Notes under the pieces: model-generated
What the model saw: only the letters and a program-made list of their open reading frames with translations
Told to the model about the DNA's origin: nothing
Database searches by the model: none
Assembly: GCA_900609035.2 (NCBI GenBank)
Contig: UXAT02000010.1
Span: forward strand, 1 to 64,000
Length of the DNA: 64,000 nucleotides
Direction: 5' to 3'
Source: Candidatus Defluviicoccus seviourii
GTDB taxonomy: Bacteria; Pseudomonadota; Alphaproteobacteria; Rhodospirillales; Defluviicoccaceae
Position numbers and translations under genes: made by a program
Part shown: piece after piece, positions 25,385-34,131 of the stretch
Layout: each line of letters opens with the position of its first letter
Position numbering within the stretch: the stretch's first letter is position 1

Positions 25385-26704
25385 CTATTGATATGCCGTC
25401 AGCTTGCCGTCGTTACTGACGACGTAAAGGCGGCCGTCGGCGATGACCGGTACGTGGCTGGCACCGGCCGAGAGCTTCAGGCTGCCGACCTCGCGGCCGT
25501 CGCTGGGCGAGAGCATCAGCGCCTTGCCGGCGGAGCCGATCACGATCAGGCGGTTGCTGGCCAGCACCGGGCCGGACCAGACGATCGGATCCTCCTGCGC
25601 CTTCTCGTTGGCGTACAGCGGCAGTTTGACGACCCAGCGGATCGTTCCCTTCTCGCGCGTCAGGCACACGAGTTCCTGCTGGCTCGTCACCAGGAAGGCA
25701 TAGTCGCCCGCAATCCACGCGCCATTGAGGGAGCCGATGTCCCGTTCCCACACCCGGTCGCCGGTGACGGCGTTCAACGCCACCAGGATGCCGCCGTAAC
25801 TGGCGGCGATCACTTGACCGCGATCAACGGCGGGACGGCCGCGGATGTGCGAAACCGAGGCCAACTCGTCGGTCCTGCGGCCGGGGGCCAGCGATTCCGA
25901 CCACATGACGCGGCCGGTGGCTGCGCGCAGCGCGATCAGGTCGCCGGAAGAGAACGGCGCGATGATGCTGTCCTCGGTCATGGCGGCGCTCGCGGTTCCG
26001 AGCAGGCCCGCGGCCTCTGACAGCGCCTGGTGCGGCGGCCACAAGTCGCGGCCATCGGCGGCGTTCATGCCGTAAAGCACATTGTTGACGGTAATCGCGA
26101 CCAGCCGCCCGCGCGCGACCGAAGGAGCGCCATGAATCGGCGCGCTGACGCTGCGGCTCCAGATCTCCTTGCCGGTTGCAGCATTCAGCGCGAACACTTT
26201 GGCGAAGCCGGTGGTGGCGAAGAGGGAGCCGTTCGCGTAGGCAAGTCCGCCCGAAAGCGCTTCATCGTCCTGCTTGCGTGCCAGGTCGACGTCCCACACC
26301 GTCTTGCCCGATCCGGCATCGAATGCGCGCACGCGCTGCTCTGAGTCCATCGTGAACACGCGGCCATCGGCGACGACTGGAGCGGGCAGGCGCGGCCGAT
26401 CGGCCGTGATGCCATCGCCGATGCTGACCGACCACACCGGTTGCAGCGAGCTTCCCAGCCGAACGTGGTAGAGCGGCCGGTCACCAAAGCCGCCATCTTG
26501 TGGCCAGGACGCGTTGTTTTCCGGCGGCGGCAGGACGATCGGCTCCGAGGATGCCAGCAGATCCGGTTGCAGTGCCGTCTGATGCGCGAGCACCGAGACG
26601 CGCGTGCCCGGCAGGGCCTCTTCCTTCTTCTTGCCGAACCAGCTTTCGCAACCGCCGAGAAGGCCCAGTACCGCGACCGCGGCAATCAACCGAAGATATC
26701 GCAT
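25385..26704 (-). CDS. bamB: Outer membrane assembly lipoprotein BamB
   Basis: 439 residues. The lipoprotein signal ends in LLGGC (Cys19), and the mature protein is an eight-bladed beta-propeller of PQQ-like repeats, with repeated GKTVWDVDL, GKEIWSRS and GDRVWERDIG-type blade ends. BamB is the accessory lipoprotein of the BamA complex that inserts beta-barrel proteins. Its ATG overlaps the stop of the YfgM-like gene (TAATG), so translation is coupled. The same frame runs open upstream of the true start, but only the part from Met 26704 is BamB-like. Confidence 0.92.
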   Translation of the reverse strand: MRYLRLIAAVAVLGLLGGCESWFGKKKEEALPGTRVSVLAHQTALQPDLLASSEPIVLPPPENNASWPQDGGFGDRPLYHVRLGSSLQPVWSVSIGDGITADRPRLPAPVVADGRVFTMDSEQRVRAFDAGSGKTVWDVDLARKQDDEALSGGLAYANGSLFATTGFAKVFALNAATGKEIWSRSVSAPIHGAPSVARGRLVAITVNNVLYGMNAADGRDLWPPHQALSEAAGLLGTASAAMTEDSIIAPFSSGDLIALRAATGRVMWSESLAPGRRTDELASVSHIRGRPAVDRGQVIAASYGGILVALNAVTGDRVWERDIGSLNGAWIAGDYAFLVTSQQELVCLTREKGTIRWVVKLPLYANEKAQEDPIVWSGPVLASNRLIVIGSAGKALMLSPSDGREVGSLKLSAGASHVPVIADGRLYVVSNDGKLTAYQ

Positions 26705-27378
26705 TATCGATTTTCCATGCCGGACTGCGTGAGCACTTGGCCGGCCCGCGCCCGTGCTTCCGAAGGGGCCTGTGGGTCGTTCCGCAAGGCTTCGAGAAGC
26801 TCCTTGGCCTTTGCGTGGTCGCCGCGCTCGAGCGAAACGGCAGCCAGGAGCTCTTGTGCCGTGTAGCGCCAGGGCTGGTCGGTGGCGGTGAGCGGCGCCA
26901 GTTCGGCGCTCAGCGTTTCGAGCGCGGCCAGATTGGCCTGCGGCTGCTCGAGCGCCAGCATCGCGCGAAACAGGGTGCCGAGGGAGGCATAAAGGGGATC
27001 GCTGGTGGTGGTTGCCAGCTTCTGGTAGGCGTCGCGTGCGCCGGCACCATCTCCTGCTCGCGCCAGTGCGTCGGCCGCCCGCAGCCGCGCCAGGACCGCG
27101 ATGTCGCCTGGCCCGTCTTCGGCCAAGGCGGTGAATGCGTGCGCTGCTGCCGACGGATCGGTCGCTACCAATCGCGCTGCTTCGGCCAAGCGGCGGCTGG
27201 CATCGGCGTGGGTGCTGCGCTGGTAGCTGCGCCAGCCTTCTGCGCCGGCAACGACCAGCACAAGGAGGATGATCCCCCCCACCAGCAGCGAGCCGTACTT
27301 CTTCCACAGACGCGCGAGGCGGTCGCGCCGCAGGTCCTCGTCGACTTCGCGGATGAGGGTATCGGTGAGCGAGTTCAT
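26704..27378 (-). CDS. YfgM-like tetratricopeptide membrane protein
   Basis: 224 residues. A short charged cytoplasmic N-terminus (DTLIREVDEDLRRDRLARLW) precedes one transmembrane segment (about 33-50), then a periplasmic domain of helical Ala-rich TPR-like repeats, e.g. AARLVATDPSAAAHAFTALA. This is the TPR_21/YfgM family, ancillary to the SecYEG translocon and periplasmic chaperones, classically encoded just before bamB. Start ATG 27378 is preferred over an open upstream extension that carries no family similarity. Confidence 0.82.
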   Translation of the reverse strand: MNSLTDTLIREVDEDLRRDRLARLWKKYGSLLVGGIILLVLVVAGAEGWRSYQRSTHADASRRLAEAARLVATDPSAAAHAFTALAEDGPGDIAVLARLRAADALARAGDGAGARDAYQKLATTTSDPLYASLGTLFRAMLALEQPQANLAALETLSAELAPLTATDQPWRYTAQELLAAVSLERGDHAKAKELLEALRNDPQAPSEARARAGQVLTQSGMENR

Positions 27379-27436
27379 GCCGGATCTCGTTGTTCGTGCA
27401 CGCGGCTGGGGTGGCCCAGGGCGAGAGGGTTGAATA

Positions 27437-28468
27437 TCACGTGTCGACTGCTCGCAACAGACCAAGCGTTACCGCCGGTCGGCTGCGGAGCGCTGCCTCC
27501 AGACGGGCGAAGGCCGCATCGTCGCCGGGGAGGCCGAAGCGTAGCCACTGCGGCTGATCGGTAAACGGGCGGACCAGGATGCCGTTTCGCGCCAGGTGGT
27601 CAAACAGGCCGCGCGCGTCCGCATCAGTGGCGAGGCGAAACAGATCGGTGCCGCCGATGACCGTCAGCCCTGCTGCCGCGAGCAGCGCATCGAGCCGATG
27701 GGCCGCACGTGCGAGTGAAGCGCGCGCCGCCGCAATCCACCCGGCATCAACGAGTGCTTCGCTGCCGATCGCGAGTGCCGGCCCGCTGACGGCCCAGGGT
27801 CCTTGCGCTTCAGCAAGTTGCGCGATGAGCGCCGGCGCGGCGATGACGAAGCCGAGGCGAAGGCCGGCGAGGCCGAAGAACTTGCCGATCGAGCGCAGCA
27901 CGATGAGCGGGGCGCGGTCACAATGGCCGGCGACACTCACTTCCGGCATGACATCGGCAAACGCCTCGTCAACCACGACGCAGTGGCGTTCCGCCAGCGC
28001 CAACACCTGCGCTGCCGTCAGGACCCGGCCGTCAGGATTGTTGGGGTTGACGATCACAAGCGTTCGACAGGCCGACGGGATGTCCTCGACCCGCGCGACC
28101 GTGTGCACGCGATGGCCGGCCGCCGCCCAGGCGCGCGCGTGCTCGGCATAGGTTGGGGCAAGGATGGCCACATCCTGTGCCGGACCGAGGATGCGCGGCA
28201 GCCACTGGATGGCGGCTTGCGTGCCCGCGACCGGCAGCACACATGTCGGTCCCGGCGCACCATAATAGCTGGCGGCGACGGCCTGCAGCCGCGCGGTCGC
28301 ACCTGCATCGGGCAGGCAGTGCCAGGTTTGCAGGGGCAGCGGCGGGACAGGGTAGGAATGGGGCGAGATGCCGGTCGACAGATCAAGCCAGTCCGAAACC
28401 GGAATGCCGAAGCTGTGGGCGGCAGCCGCAATGGCTCCGCCGTGCAGCCGCCACGGATCGGCAGGCAT
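27437..28468 (-). CDS. cobC: Threonine-phosphate decarboxylase-like PLP enzyme (CobD/CobC)
   Basis: 343 residues, fold-type I aminotransferase. The N-terminal HGG motif (9-11) and LDLSTGISPHSYP are hallmarks of L-threonine-phosphate decarboxylase of cobalamin synthesis, and Lys196 in RSIGKFFGLAGLRLGF binds PLP. It would supply (R)-1-amino-2-propanol phosphate for the corrin side chain. In this window it has no cobalamin neighbour: it lies between pssA and the yfgM-bamB-der group. The usual partner cbiB is not visible. A histidinol-phosphate aminotransferase is less likely given the N-terminal motif. Confidence 0.82.
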   Translation of the reverse strand: MPADPWRLHGGAIAAAAHSFGIPVSDWLDLSTGISPHSYPVPPLPLQTWHCLPDAGATARLQAVAASYYGAPGPTCVLPVAGTQAAIQWLPRILGPAQDVAILAPTYAEHARAWAAAGHRVHTVARVEDIPSACRTLVIVNPNNPDGRVLTAAQVLALAERHCVVVDEAFADVMPEVSVAGHCDRAPLIVLRSIGKFFGLAGLRLGFVIAAPALIAQLAEAQGPWAVSGPALAIGSEALVDAGWIAAARASLARAAHRLDALLAAAGLTVIGGTDLFRLATDADARGLFDHLARNGILVRPFTDQPQWLRFGLPGDDAAFARLEAALRSRPAVTLGLLRAVDT

Positions 28469-28526
28469 CACGCCTGTCCCGGGACGGCGCCCGTCCGGCA
28501 CACCGGCTTGGCAAGAGCCACTCCGC

Positions 28527-29303
28527 TCACGGTGCAGGCGGCGCGCCGGCCGCGCCATCGTGGCGCAAGAAGCGGCGGTGCAGGCGGATGCTGAAGGGAA
28601 GCGAGCTAAGATAGGCGATCTGCGTCAGTGCCAGCGTGATCCAGGGCGAACTGACGAGGACGGCGACGTAGAAGGCGACGCCAAGCATGGTCGGCAAGAT
28701 GACGGCCGGAGCGAGGCGGATCTTCTTGAACGAGAAGGTCCGCACGCGGCTGACCTGCAGCAGCGCGCCGACGGTGATGAAGGTGCCGACCAGCACCGGA
28801 TTGCGCAGCACATCGCTTTCGAAGTGAAACCATAGGACCATGGGCAACAGGACGGTGCCGGCGCCGGCCGGTGCGGGCACGCCGACGAAGAAGTTCTGGC
28901 TCCAGGGCGGCTCCTCGCCGCCGATATCGGAATTGAAGCGCGCCAACCGCAGCGCTGAGCTGGTGCACAGCAGCATGACCAGGAACCAGCCGAAGCGGCC
29001 GCTGTCGGCCCAGGCCCAGAGGTAGAGCGTGATGGCGGGAGCGACGCCAAAGCACAAGAAGTCCGAGAGCGAGTCGAGTTCGGCGCCGAACTTGCTGGTT
29101 CCCTTCAGCATGCGCGCGATGCGGCCATCAAGGGCGTCGAAAACGCCGGCGGCAACGATCGCCAGCACGGCGTGTTCCCAGCGCTCCTCCAGGGCAAAGC
29201 GCAGAGCGTTGAGCCCCGCCGAAAGCGCCAGCAGGGTGAGGATGCTGGGAATCATCCGGTTGATGTGCAGGACCTTAAGCGATTGGCCACGGCGGATCTG
29301 CAT
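28527..29303 (-). CDS. pssA: CDP-diacylglycerol-serine O-phosphatidyltransferase
   Basis: 258 residues with six to eight hydrophobic helices. The CDP-alcohol phosphatidyltransferase signature is complete: D59-G60-x2-A63-R64-x8-G73-x3-D77-x3-D81, in DALDGRIARML and GAELDSLSD. It makes phosphatidylserine in the inner membrane. It begins ten bases after the psd stop, so precursor and decarboxylase are co-expressed. Start ATG 29303 is chosen as it begins the similarity (the frame is open upstream into psd). Confidence 0.93.
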   Translation of the reverse strand: MQIRRGQSLKVLHINRMIPSILTLLALSAGLNALRFALEERWEHAVLAIVAAGVFDALDGRIARMLKGTSKFGAELDSLSDFLCFGVAPAITLYLWAWADSGRFGWFLVMLLCTSSALRLARFNSDIGGEEPPWSQNFFVGVPAPAGAGTVLLPMVLWFHFESDVLRNPVLVGTFITVGALLQVSRVRTFSFKKIRLAPAVILPTMLGVAFYVAVLVSSPWITLALTQIAYLSSLPFSIRLHRRFLRHDGAAGAPPAP

Positions 29304-29313
29304 CGCTCGACCT

Positions 29314-30006
29314 CTACCGGCACGCGCCCGCACGGGGCCCTTCACTGGTGGCGACGTCGGCCAGCACCGTCTCGCCGGCGATGCAGCGCTGACCAAGCGC
29401 GACCAACGGCGCAACGGGGTTGGGAAGGTAGACATCAACCCGGCTGCCGAAGCGAATCATGCCGATCCGCTGGCCGGTCTGCACCGTGTCGCCGTCGATG
29501 ACCCAGGCACAGATGCGGCGCGCAATCAAACCCGCAATCTGGACGACGACGAAGGGCTTGCCGTCGTCCGTGGCGATCAGGAACGAGCGGCGCTCGTTAT
29601 CGTCACTCGACTTGTCGGCAGCGGCACTGACGAAGCGGCCTGGGCGATAGGCGGTGCGAACGATGCGGCCATCGATCGGAGCACGGTTGATGTGGACGTC
29701 GAAGATGCTCATGAAGATCGACACCCGCGTGAAGGCCGATCCCTCGACGGCGAGCTCGGGCGGCGGCGTTGCCGGCCCGATGGCGACGATCAGGCCGTCG
29801 GCAGGACTGACGATCAGGCCGCTGCGCGTCGGCGTCACGCGCGGTGGATCGCGGAAGAAATACGCACACCAAGCCGTGATGATGAGGCCGCACAGACCCG
29901 CCGCCGGCGACAACACGGTGAGACCGGCCGCACCGGCCGCGGCGATGGCGATGAACGGCCACCCTTGGCGATGAATAGGGACCAGGAACGCGCGCAGGAC
30001 GGACAT
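29314..30006 (-). CDS. psd: Phosphatidylserine decarboxylase proenzyme, short type
   Basis: 230 residues, the short alphaproteobacterial/Gram-positive class. Blocks AYFFRDPPR, SPADGLI and FMSIFDVHINRAP are characteristic. Self-cleavage to the pyruvoyl enzyme should occur at Gly187-Ser188 in RFGSRVD, which replaces the LGST motif of the long class. N-terminal hydrophobic segments anchor it in the inner membrane. Product: phosphatidylethanolamine. Between pmtA and pssA. Confidence 0.94.
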   Translation of the reverse strand: MSVLRAFLVPIHRQGWPFIAIAAAGAAGLTVLSPAAGLCGLIITAWCAYFFRDPPRVTPTRSGLIVSPADGLIVAIGPATPPPELAVEGSAFTRVSIFMSIFDVHINRAPIDGRIVRTAYRPGRFVSAAADKSSDDNERRSFLIATDDGKPFVVVQIAGLIARRICAWVIDGDTVQTGQRIGMIRFGSRVDVYLPNPVAPLVALGQRCIAGETVLADVATSEGPRAGACR

Positions 30007-30074
30007 TCGCTCAGTCCGCCCGATCGGTTCCTGACGACCGTCCGGCAGCTATTGTCACGGGCGGGGGACGCGGT

Positions 30075-30704
30075 TCATCGCCGACGGCCGGCCGGCGCGC
30101 GGCGGTAATGCCAGACTGACGCCGGCGGCAGGTTGGAGACGATCCACCGCGCACGGCGGCCACTGATGCCCACGCGCTGGCAGACCTCGCGCGGAACCGG
30201 CGAGGCAGGTCCGTAGGTGAACTGCACGAAATCACCGTGCTCGCCCATCACGTCGAAGGCGGCGCTCAGGATCCGCTGGCAGTCCTCGCGCGTCAGGCAC
30301 AGAAGGGGCAGGCCAGAGACGACGGCTTTGACCGGTTCGGTAACGCCGTGCTCAGTCAAGAGCGGCTTGAGATCACGCGCATCGGCACACAGGAGGCGAA
30401 CATCCGGCAGGCGGGCCGCGATCACGTCGCACAAGGCCGGCTCGCACTCGACGACAATGAGCGAGCTGACCGGCACCCCCGCATCGAGCAGCGCTTCCGT
30501 CACCTTGCCCGTGCCGCCGCCCAGTTCGACAACGACGCCGGGCGTGTGGACATCGATACAGGCGGCGACCGCCGTCGCCAGCCCGCGGCTGCTGGGCAGG
30601 ACGGCGCCAAGCTGGCCCGGCCGGCGCAGCCAGGCCTTAAAGAAGGCGGCGTCGGCATTGTCGGTGGTACGCTGCGCGCCGTGTCGGAGTTTTCCCGAGG
30701 TCAT
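30075..30704 (-). CDS. pmtA: Phosphatidylethanolamine N-methyltransferase, PmtA type
   Basis: 209 residues, a soluble SAM-dependent methyltransferase of the Rhodobacter/Sinorhizobium PmtA class. The N-terminal FFKAWLRRPGQLGAVLPSSR is the lipid-interface helix region typical of PmtA, and motif I is VELGGGTGKVT (59-69). SGLPLLCL corresponds to motif IV and FVQFTYGP follows. It methylates PE to phosphatidylcholine. It lies 68 bases upstream of psd on the same strand, giving the series PS, PE, PC in one cluster. A ribosome-binding site is not obvious at ATG 30704. Its promoter probably lies back-to-back with that of lexA. Confidence 0.85.
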   Translation of the reverse strand: MTSGKLRHGAQRTTDNADAAFFKAWLRRPGQLGAVLPSSRGLATAVAACIDVHTPGVVVELGGGTGKVTEALLDAGVPVSSLIVVECEPALCDVIAARLPDVRLLCADARDLKPLLTEHGVTEPVKAVVSGLPLLCLTREDCQRILSAAFDVMGEHGDFVQFTYGPASPVPREVCQRVGISGRRARWIVSNLPPASVWHYRRAPAGRRR

Positions 30705-31058
30705 CAGTGGTCGAAGTGTCCCGATCTGATTATTGAGCTGCGGTCGATCAAACAGGAGTTGAGCCAAGGACGAACCGAGCGGTCCTGCTACGGCCCTCCT
30801 CCCCGCGATGTGCGGGCACCGTAGCACACGGCTCCGAGGATGACGAGAGCCTCGCCATTCCCGCATGGGCCGGCGCAGTTTGTGCAGCAGCATCTTGACG
30901 GGCGCTGCGAACCAAACTAGAACAATCGCGCTTGTTTTTCTTTTGTTCCAGATCTTGGGGTTGCTGCGCGGCCGACCTGCAGAATCTGGGCGATCGGTTG
31001 CGACGTGGACGAGTTGTTGCATGCCTCGCACTTTCGGCGAGGAGACAGAGGGGACCCA
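30705..31058. other. Divergent control region of pmtA and lexA
   Basis: Contains the lexA promoter and SOS boxes (listed separately, 30895-30948). The left half (30705-30890) holds no gene or repeat I can support. Whether pmtA has its own promoter here, and whether LexA affects it, is open. Confidence 0.5.
30895..30948 (+). promoter_or_regulatory. lexA promoter with LexA box and a second half-degenerate box
   Basis: TTGACG (30895-30900), 17 bases, TAGAAC (30918-30923). The alphaproteobacterial LexA box GAAC-N7-GAAC spans 30909-30923 and covers the -10 element, so bound LexA would block RNA polymerase. Just downstream of the expected start, GTTT-N7-GTTC occupies 30934-30948: one mismatch from a second box in the opposite orientation. 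Confidence 0.85.
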
Positions 31059-31772
31059 ATGCTTACGCGTAAACAGTACGAACTCCTGATATTCGTCAAT
31101 AAGTATCTGAACGAGCAGGGAGTTTCGCCAAGTTTCGATGAGATGAAGGACGCTCTGGGGCTGCGCTCGAAATCTGGTATCCACCGGCTGATGATGGGGC
31201 TTGAGGAGCGGGGGTTCATCCGCCGCCTGCCGCATCGGGCGCGCGCGCTCGAAGTGCTGCGCCTGCCCGACAATGTCGCACCGAAACCGCGCGGGCAGAA
31301 CCGGCGCGAGGCGCCGTTTGCACCGAACGTGATCAAGGGAGATTTCAAGCCGGAGGTCCGGGCGCCGGCGGCGCCACCACCCGCGACGGGTGCCGTCAGC
31401 CTGCCGTGCTACGGGCGTATCGCCGCCGGTACGCCGATTGCCGCACTCGCCGACCACAGCCGCTTCTTCGAGGTGCCGGCCGGCCTCCTGAGCGCCGGCG
31501 AACACTATACGCTTGAGGTCGAAGGCGACTCGATGATCGAGGCCGGTATCTTCAGCGGCGATACGGTGATCATCCAACGGACCGAGAATGCGGAGAACGG
31601 CACCATCGTCGTGGCACTGGTCGACAACGAGGAGGTGACGCTGAAGCGGATCCGCCGCCGCGGCCAATCGATTGCCCTGGAGCCGGCCAACCCGGCCTAT
31701 GAAACACGCATCTGCGGGCCTGACCAGGTGCGCGTCCAGGGCCGGCTGGTCGGCCTGATCCGCCGCTATTGA
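31059..31772 (+). CDS. lexA: SOS response repressor LexA
   Basis: 237 residues. N-terminal winged-helix ([17 protein letters not shown], then [18 protein letters not shown]), a Pro/Ala linker, and the S24 peptidase domain with cleavage site Ala123-Gly124 in RIAAGTPIA, nucleophile Ser158 in EGDSMIEAG and Lys196 in EVTLKRI. Represses DNA repair genes until RecA triggers self-cleavage. GAGGGGA precedes the ATG. Autoregulated through the box at 30909-30923. Convergent with comEC. Confidence 0.97.
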   Translation: MLTRKQYELLIFVNKYLNEQGVSPSFDEMKDALGLRSKSGIHRLMMGLEERGFIRRLPHRARALEVLRLPDNVAPKPRGQNRREAPFAPNVIKGDFKPEVRAPAAPPPATGAVSLPCYGRIAAGTPIAALADHSRFFEVPAGLLSAGEHYTLEVEGDSMIEAGIFSGDTVIIQRTENAENGTIVVALVDNEEVTLKRIRRRGQSIALEPANPAYETRICGPDQVRVQGRLVGLIRRY

Positions 31773-31806
31773 GCGGCCGGATGGAGCCGCCGGCGGGCGG
31801 CGGGCT

Positions 31807-34005
31807 TCAGTCGGCAGGATTGCTGTGCTCGGCGGCCACGGTCCGCTGCAGGACCCAGGGTCGCCGCCCGCGCCCAACATTCGCTGCCTCGACGCGCACG
31901 TGGTCAGGTTCCAGCCATAGCGCATGGCTGCCGTCCCGCCACAGCCCCAGGCGGTCGATCACGATGCGCGCGGCTGGGCATGACCCGCGAACGGGAACGA
32001 GGCTGATGACGACATCGCTCGATCGGCAGTCTTCATCGACGGCATCGGCCGTCTGCGCCAGGGCGACGCGATAGCCCTTGGCCTGGTAGATGCAGCCCTG
32101 CGGGTCGCAGGCAAGGCTTCCATCGGCGCTCACGCCGCGCTTCGGCCAGCTGCCGTCGGCCTCCTCCGCACCGGCCAGCCGCAGCCACGCATCGCGTGCC
32201 ATCGGCGCCGCCGTGCGCGAGGAGACGATCATTTCACCTTGCCGGTCACGCACCGCGAACAGTTTGCCACCGCCCTCGACGAGGACATCCGGTGCGCTGG
32301 CGGTGAACATGGTGGCGAGGCCGATGCCGAGCGGCAGCACGCCCGCCCAGCGCCAGCGGCGGCGCCACAGGCAGAGCCACAGACCGCCGGCCGCGAATGC
32401 CAGCAGCGCTGCGAGCGGCATCAGCGGCAGCGTGCTGACCGCCCCCGGCCAGGCGGCGACGGTCTCGGCAATGGTGACGAGGCCGGCGGTGCCGTAGGCC
32501 ATGGCCGTGAAGGCAGGGCCATCGAGGCCGAACGGCAAGAGGCACACCGCGATGACGGCCCACGGCATGATCCACAGACCCGTCAGCGGCACGGCGGCGA
32601 GGTTGGCGGCTAGCCCGTACCAGGCGATCCGGTTGAAATGAAACGCCGACAAGGGTGTGGTCGCGGCGCTGGCGACGAGCGTCGTCAGCGCGATGCCGGC
32701 GAGATACATCAGCGCGCGGCGGGCCGGTGTGTGAGCGAAACCGGGAACCAGGCGGTGCAGCGAAACGCTCTCATAAGCGGCGACAAGGGCGACAACAGCG
32801 GCAAATGACATCTGGAAGCTGGCGCCCAGCAGCGCCTCCGGCTGGACCAGCAAGATGACCGCTGCCGCCCACGCGACCAGCCGCATCGAGATGCCGCGGC
32901 GGTCGAGGATGACCGCCAGCATCACGATTGCGAGCATCAGGAACGCGCGCTGGCATGGTACCGGTGCGCCGGCCAAGAGCGTGTAACCGCCGGCAAAGGC
33001 CACCGCGAGCACGGCCGCCCACTTCTTGATCGGATAGCGGAGGCTGAGCGCCGGAATCAGCGAGAGGCTACCGCGAACAAACGTGAGCACGAAAGCGGCG
33101 ACCAGGCCGACGTGCAGTCCCGAGATCGAGAGCAGGTGGGCGAGGCCGGAATCGCGGATCGCGGTCATCGTCTCGGCGGGAATGGCAGTCGTCTCGCCGA
33201 TCAGCAGTGCCAGGACGATTGCGCCGGGGGTACCGCTGGCATGCTCGCGCACGCGCACACCGAGGGCATGGCGCAGCCGCTGCACCCAGAGCGCCGGTGC
33301 GCCGGCATCGGGGGTCGGCTGGGTGAGCACCTCAATCCGGCCGAGGCCGTAGCCGACCGCGCCCAAGCCGGCGAAGTAGGCATGGCGCTGAAAGTCGAAC
33401 GCGCCCGGCGCCGACGGTCCCGGAGGCGGCGCCAGAACCGCGCGCAGCCGGATGCGGTCGCCCGGACGGAGCGAGTCCTGAACCCCGCGGACGCGGATCC
33501 GTACTTGTAGGGGGCGATTACCCTCGCCCAAGGACGGGCTTGACGGCTGGTCGAGGAGGAGACGGAGGCCGTCGGGAAGGGGCTCGACCTCGATGATGCG
33601 GGCCGTCAGCGTCAGTGGACCGATGCGCTCGGCAAGCGTCGCCGGTGCCACCGTGTGCGTCCGGACCTGGGCAGCCGCAAAGCCGAGTCCGGCGACCGCG
33701 AGCGGGACGCCGATCACGATGACGGCGGTTCGGCGACCGGGCCATGCCGAAGCGGCGGCGGCGCTGCCAAGCGCGGCGACGGCGGCAAGCGACGCACCGA
33801 GCCAAAGCGGCGGTTCGAGCGGCAGCGAAAAGTAGATCCCGATGCCGAGACCGAGGGCAACCGGCAGCCAGAGCGCCCAGCGCTCGCGCTCGGCCAGGAA
33901 CTCAGCCGCGAGCCAGCCGCCAAGCGTTTGCAGGTGCTGGTAGAGGGCGGCAAGCGGGCTCGGGTTCAGCGCGATGGTTGCCACGTTTGGGGGCGTTCTG
34001 GTCAC
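31807..34005 (-). CDS. comEC: ComEC/Rec2 family DNA-uptake membrane protein
   Basis: 732 residues. N-terminal DUF4131 region (about 30-250), then the competence domain with SGLAHLLSISGLHVGLVAAF and the transmembrane block ending around 560. The C-terminal third should be a metallo-beta-lactamase-like domain, but I see no HxHxDH. It reads as a degenerate shortened version, as in many alphaproteobacteria. ComEC forms the inner membrane channel for transforming DNA. GTG start at 34005, ribosome-binding site weak. Convergent to lexA, a classic alphaproteobacterial neighbourhood. Confidence 0.88.
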   Translation of the reverse strand: MTRTPPNVATIALNPSPLAALYQHLQTLGGWLAAEFLAERERWALWLPVALGLGIGIYFSLPLEPPLWLGASLAAVAALGSAAAASAWPGRRTAVIVIGVPLAVAGLGFAAAQVRTHTVAPATLAERIGPLTLTARIIEVEPLPDGLRLLLDQPSSPSLGEGNRPLQVRIRVRGVQDSLRPGDRIRLRAVLAPPPGPSAPGAFDFQRHAYFAGLGAVGYGLGRIEVLTQPTPDAGAPALWVQRLRHALGVRVREHASGTPGAIVLALLIGETTAIPAETMTAIRDSGLAHLLSISGLHVGLVAAFVLTFVRGSLSLIPALSLRYPIKKWAAVLAVAFAGGYTLLAGAPVPCQRAFLMLAIVMLAVILDRRGISMRLVAWAAAVILLVQPEALLGASFQMSFAAVVALVAAYESVSLHRLVPGFAHTPARRALMYLAGIALTTLVASAATTPLSAFHFNRIAWYGLAANLAAVPLTGLWIMPWAVIAVCLLPFGLDGPAFTAMAYGTAGLVTIAETVAAWPGAVSTLPLMPLAALLAFAAGGLWLCLWRRRWRWAGVLPLGIGLATMFTASAPDVLVEGGGKLFAVRDRQGEMIVSSRTAAPMARDAWLRLAGAEEADGSWPKRGVSADGSLACDPQGCIYQAKGYRVALAQTADAVDEDCRSSDVVISLVPVRGSCPAARIVIDRLGLWRDGSHALWLEPDHVRVEAANVGRGRRPWVLQRTVAAEHSNPAD

Positions 34006-34131
34006 GAGACGAGAGATCTCTTACCCCATTCGTCAAGGCGACACCACTACGATGGCGTGGAAGCACGATCCCTATGCGAGTGCCGTCCGTCACGTTGGTC
34101 CCAAGCCTGAAATCGGCGTACGCTTGCTGCC

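Noticed and set aside
24261-25391. 376-codon plus-strand frame opposite der
   Set aside because: Antisense shadow of a gene with two intact GTPase domains.
26704-27307. N-terminal extension of BamB in the same frame
   Set aside because: The region codes for the YfgM-like protein in another frame; BamB has a perfect lipoprotein signal starting at 26704.
30705-31925. N-terminal extension of PmtA running opposite lexA
   Set aside because: Opposite strand of lexA and its promoter; no methyltransferase similarity before Met 30704.
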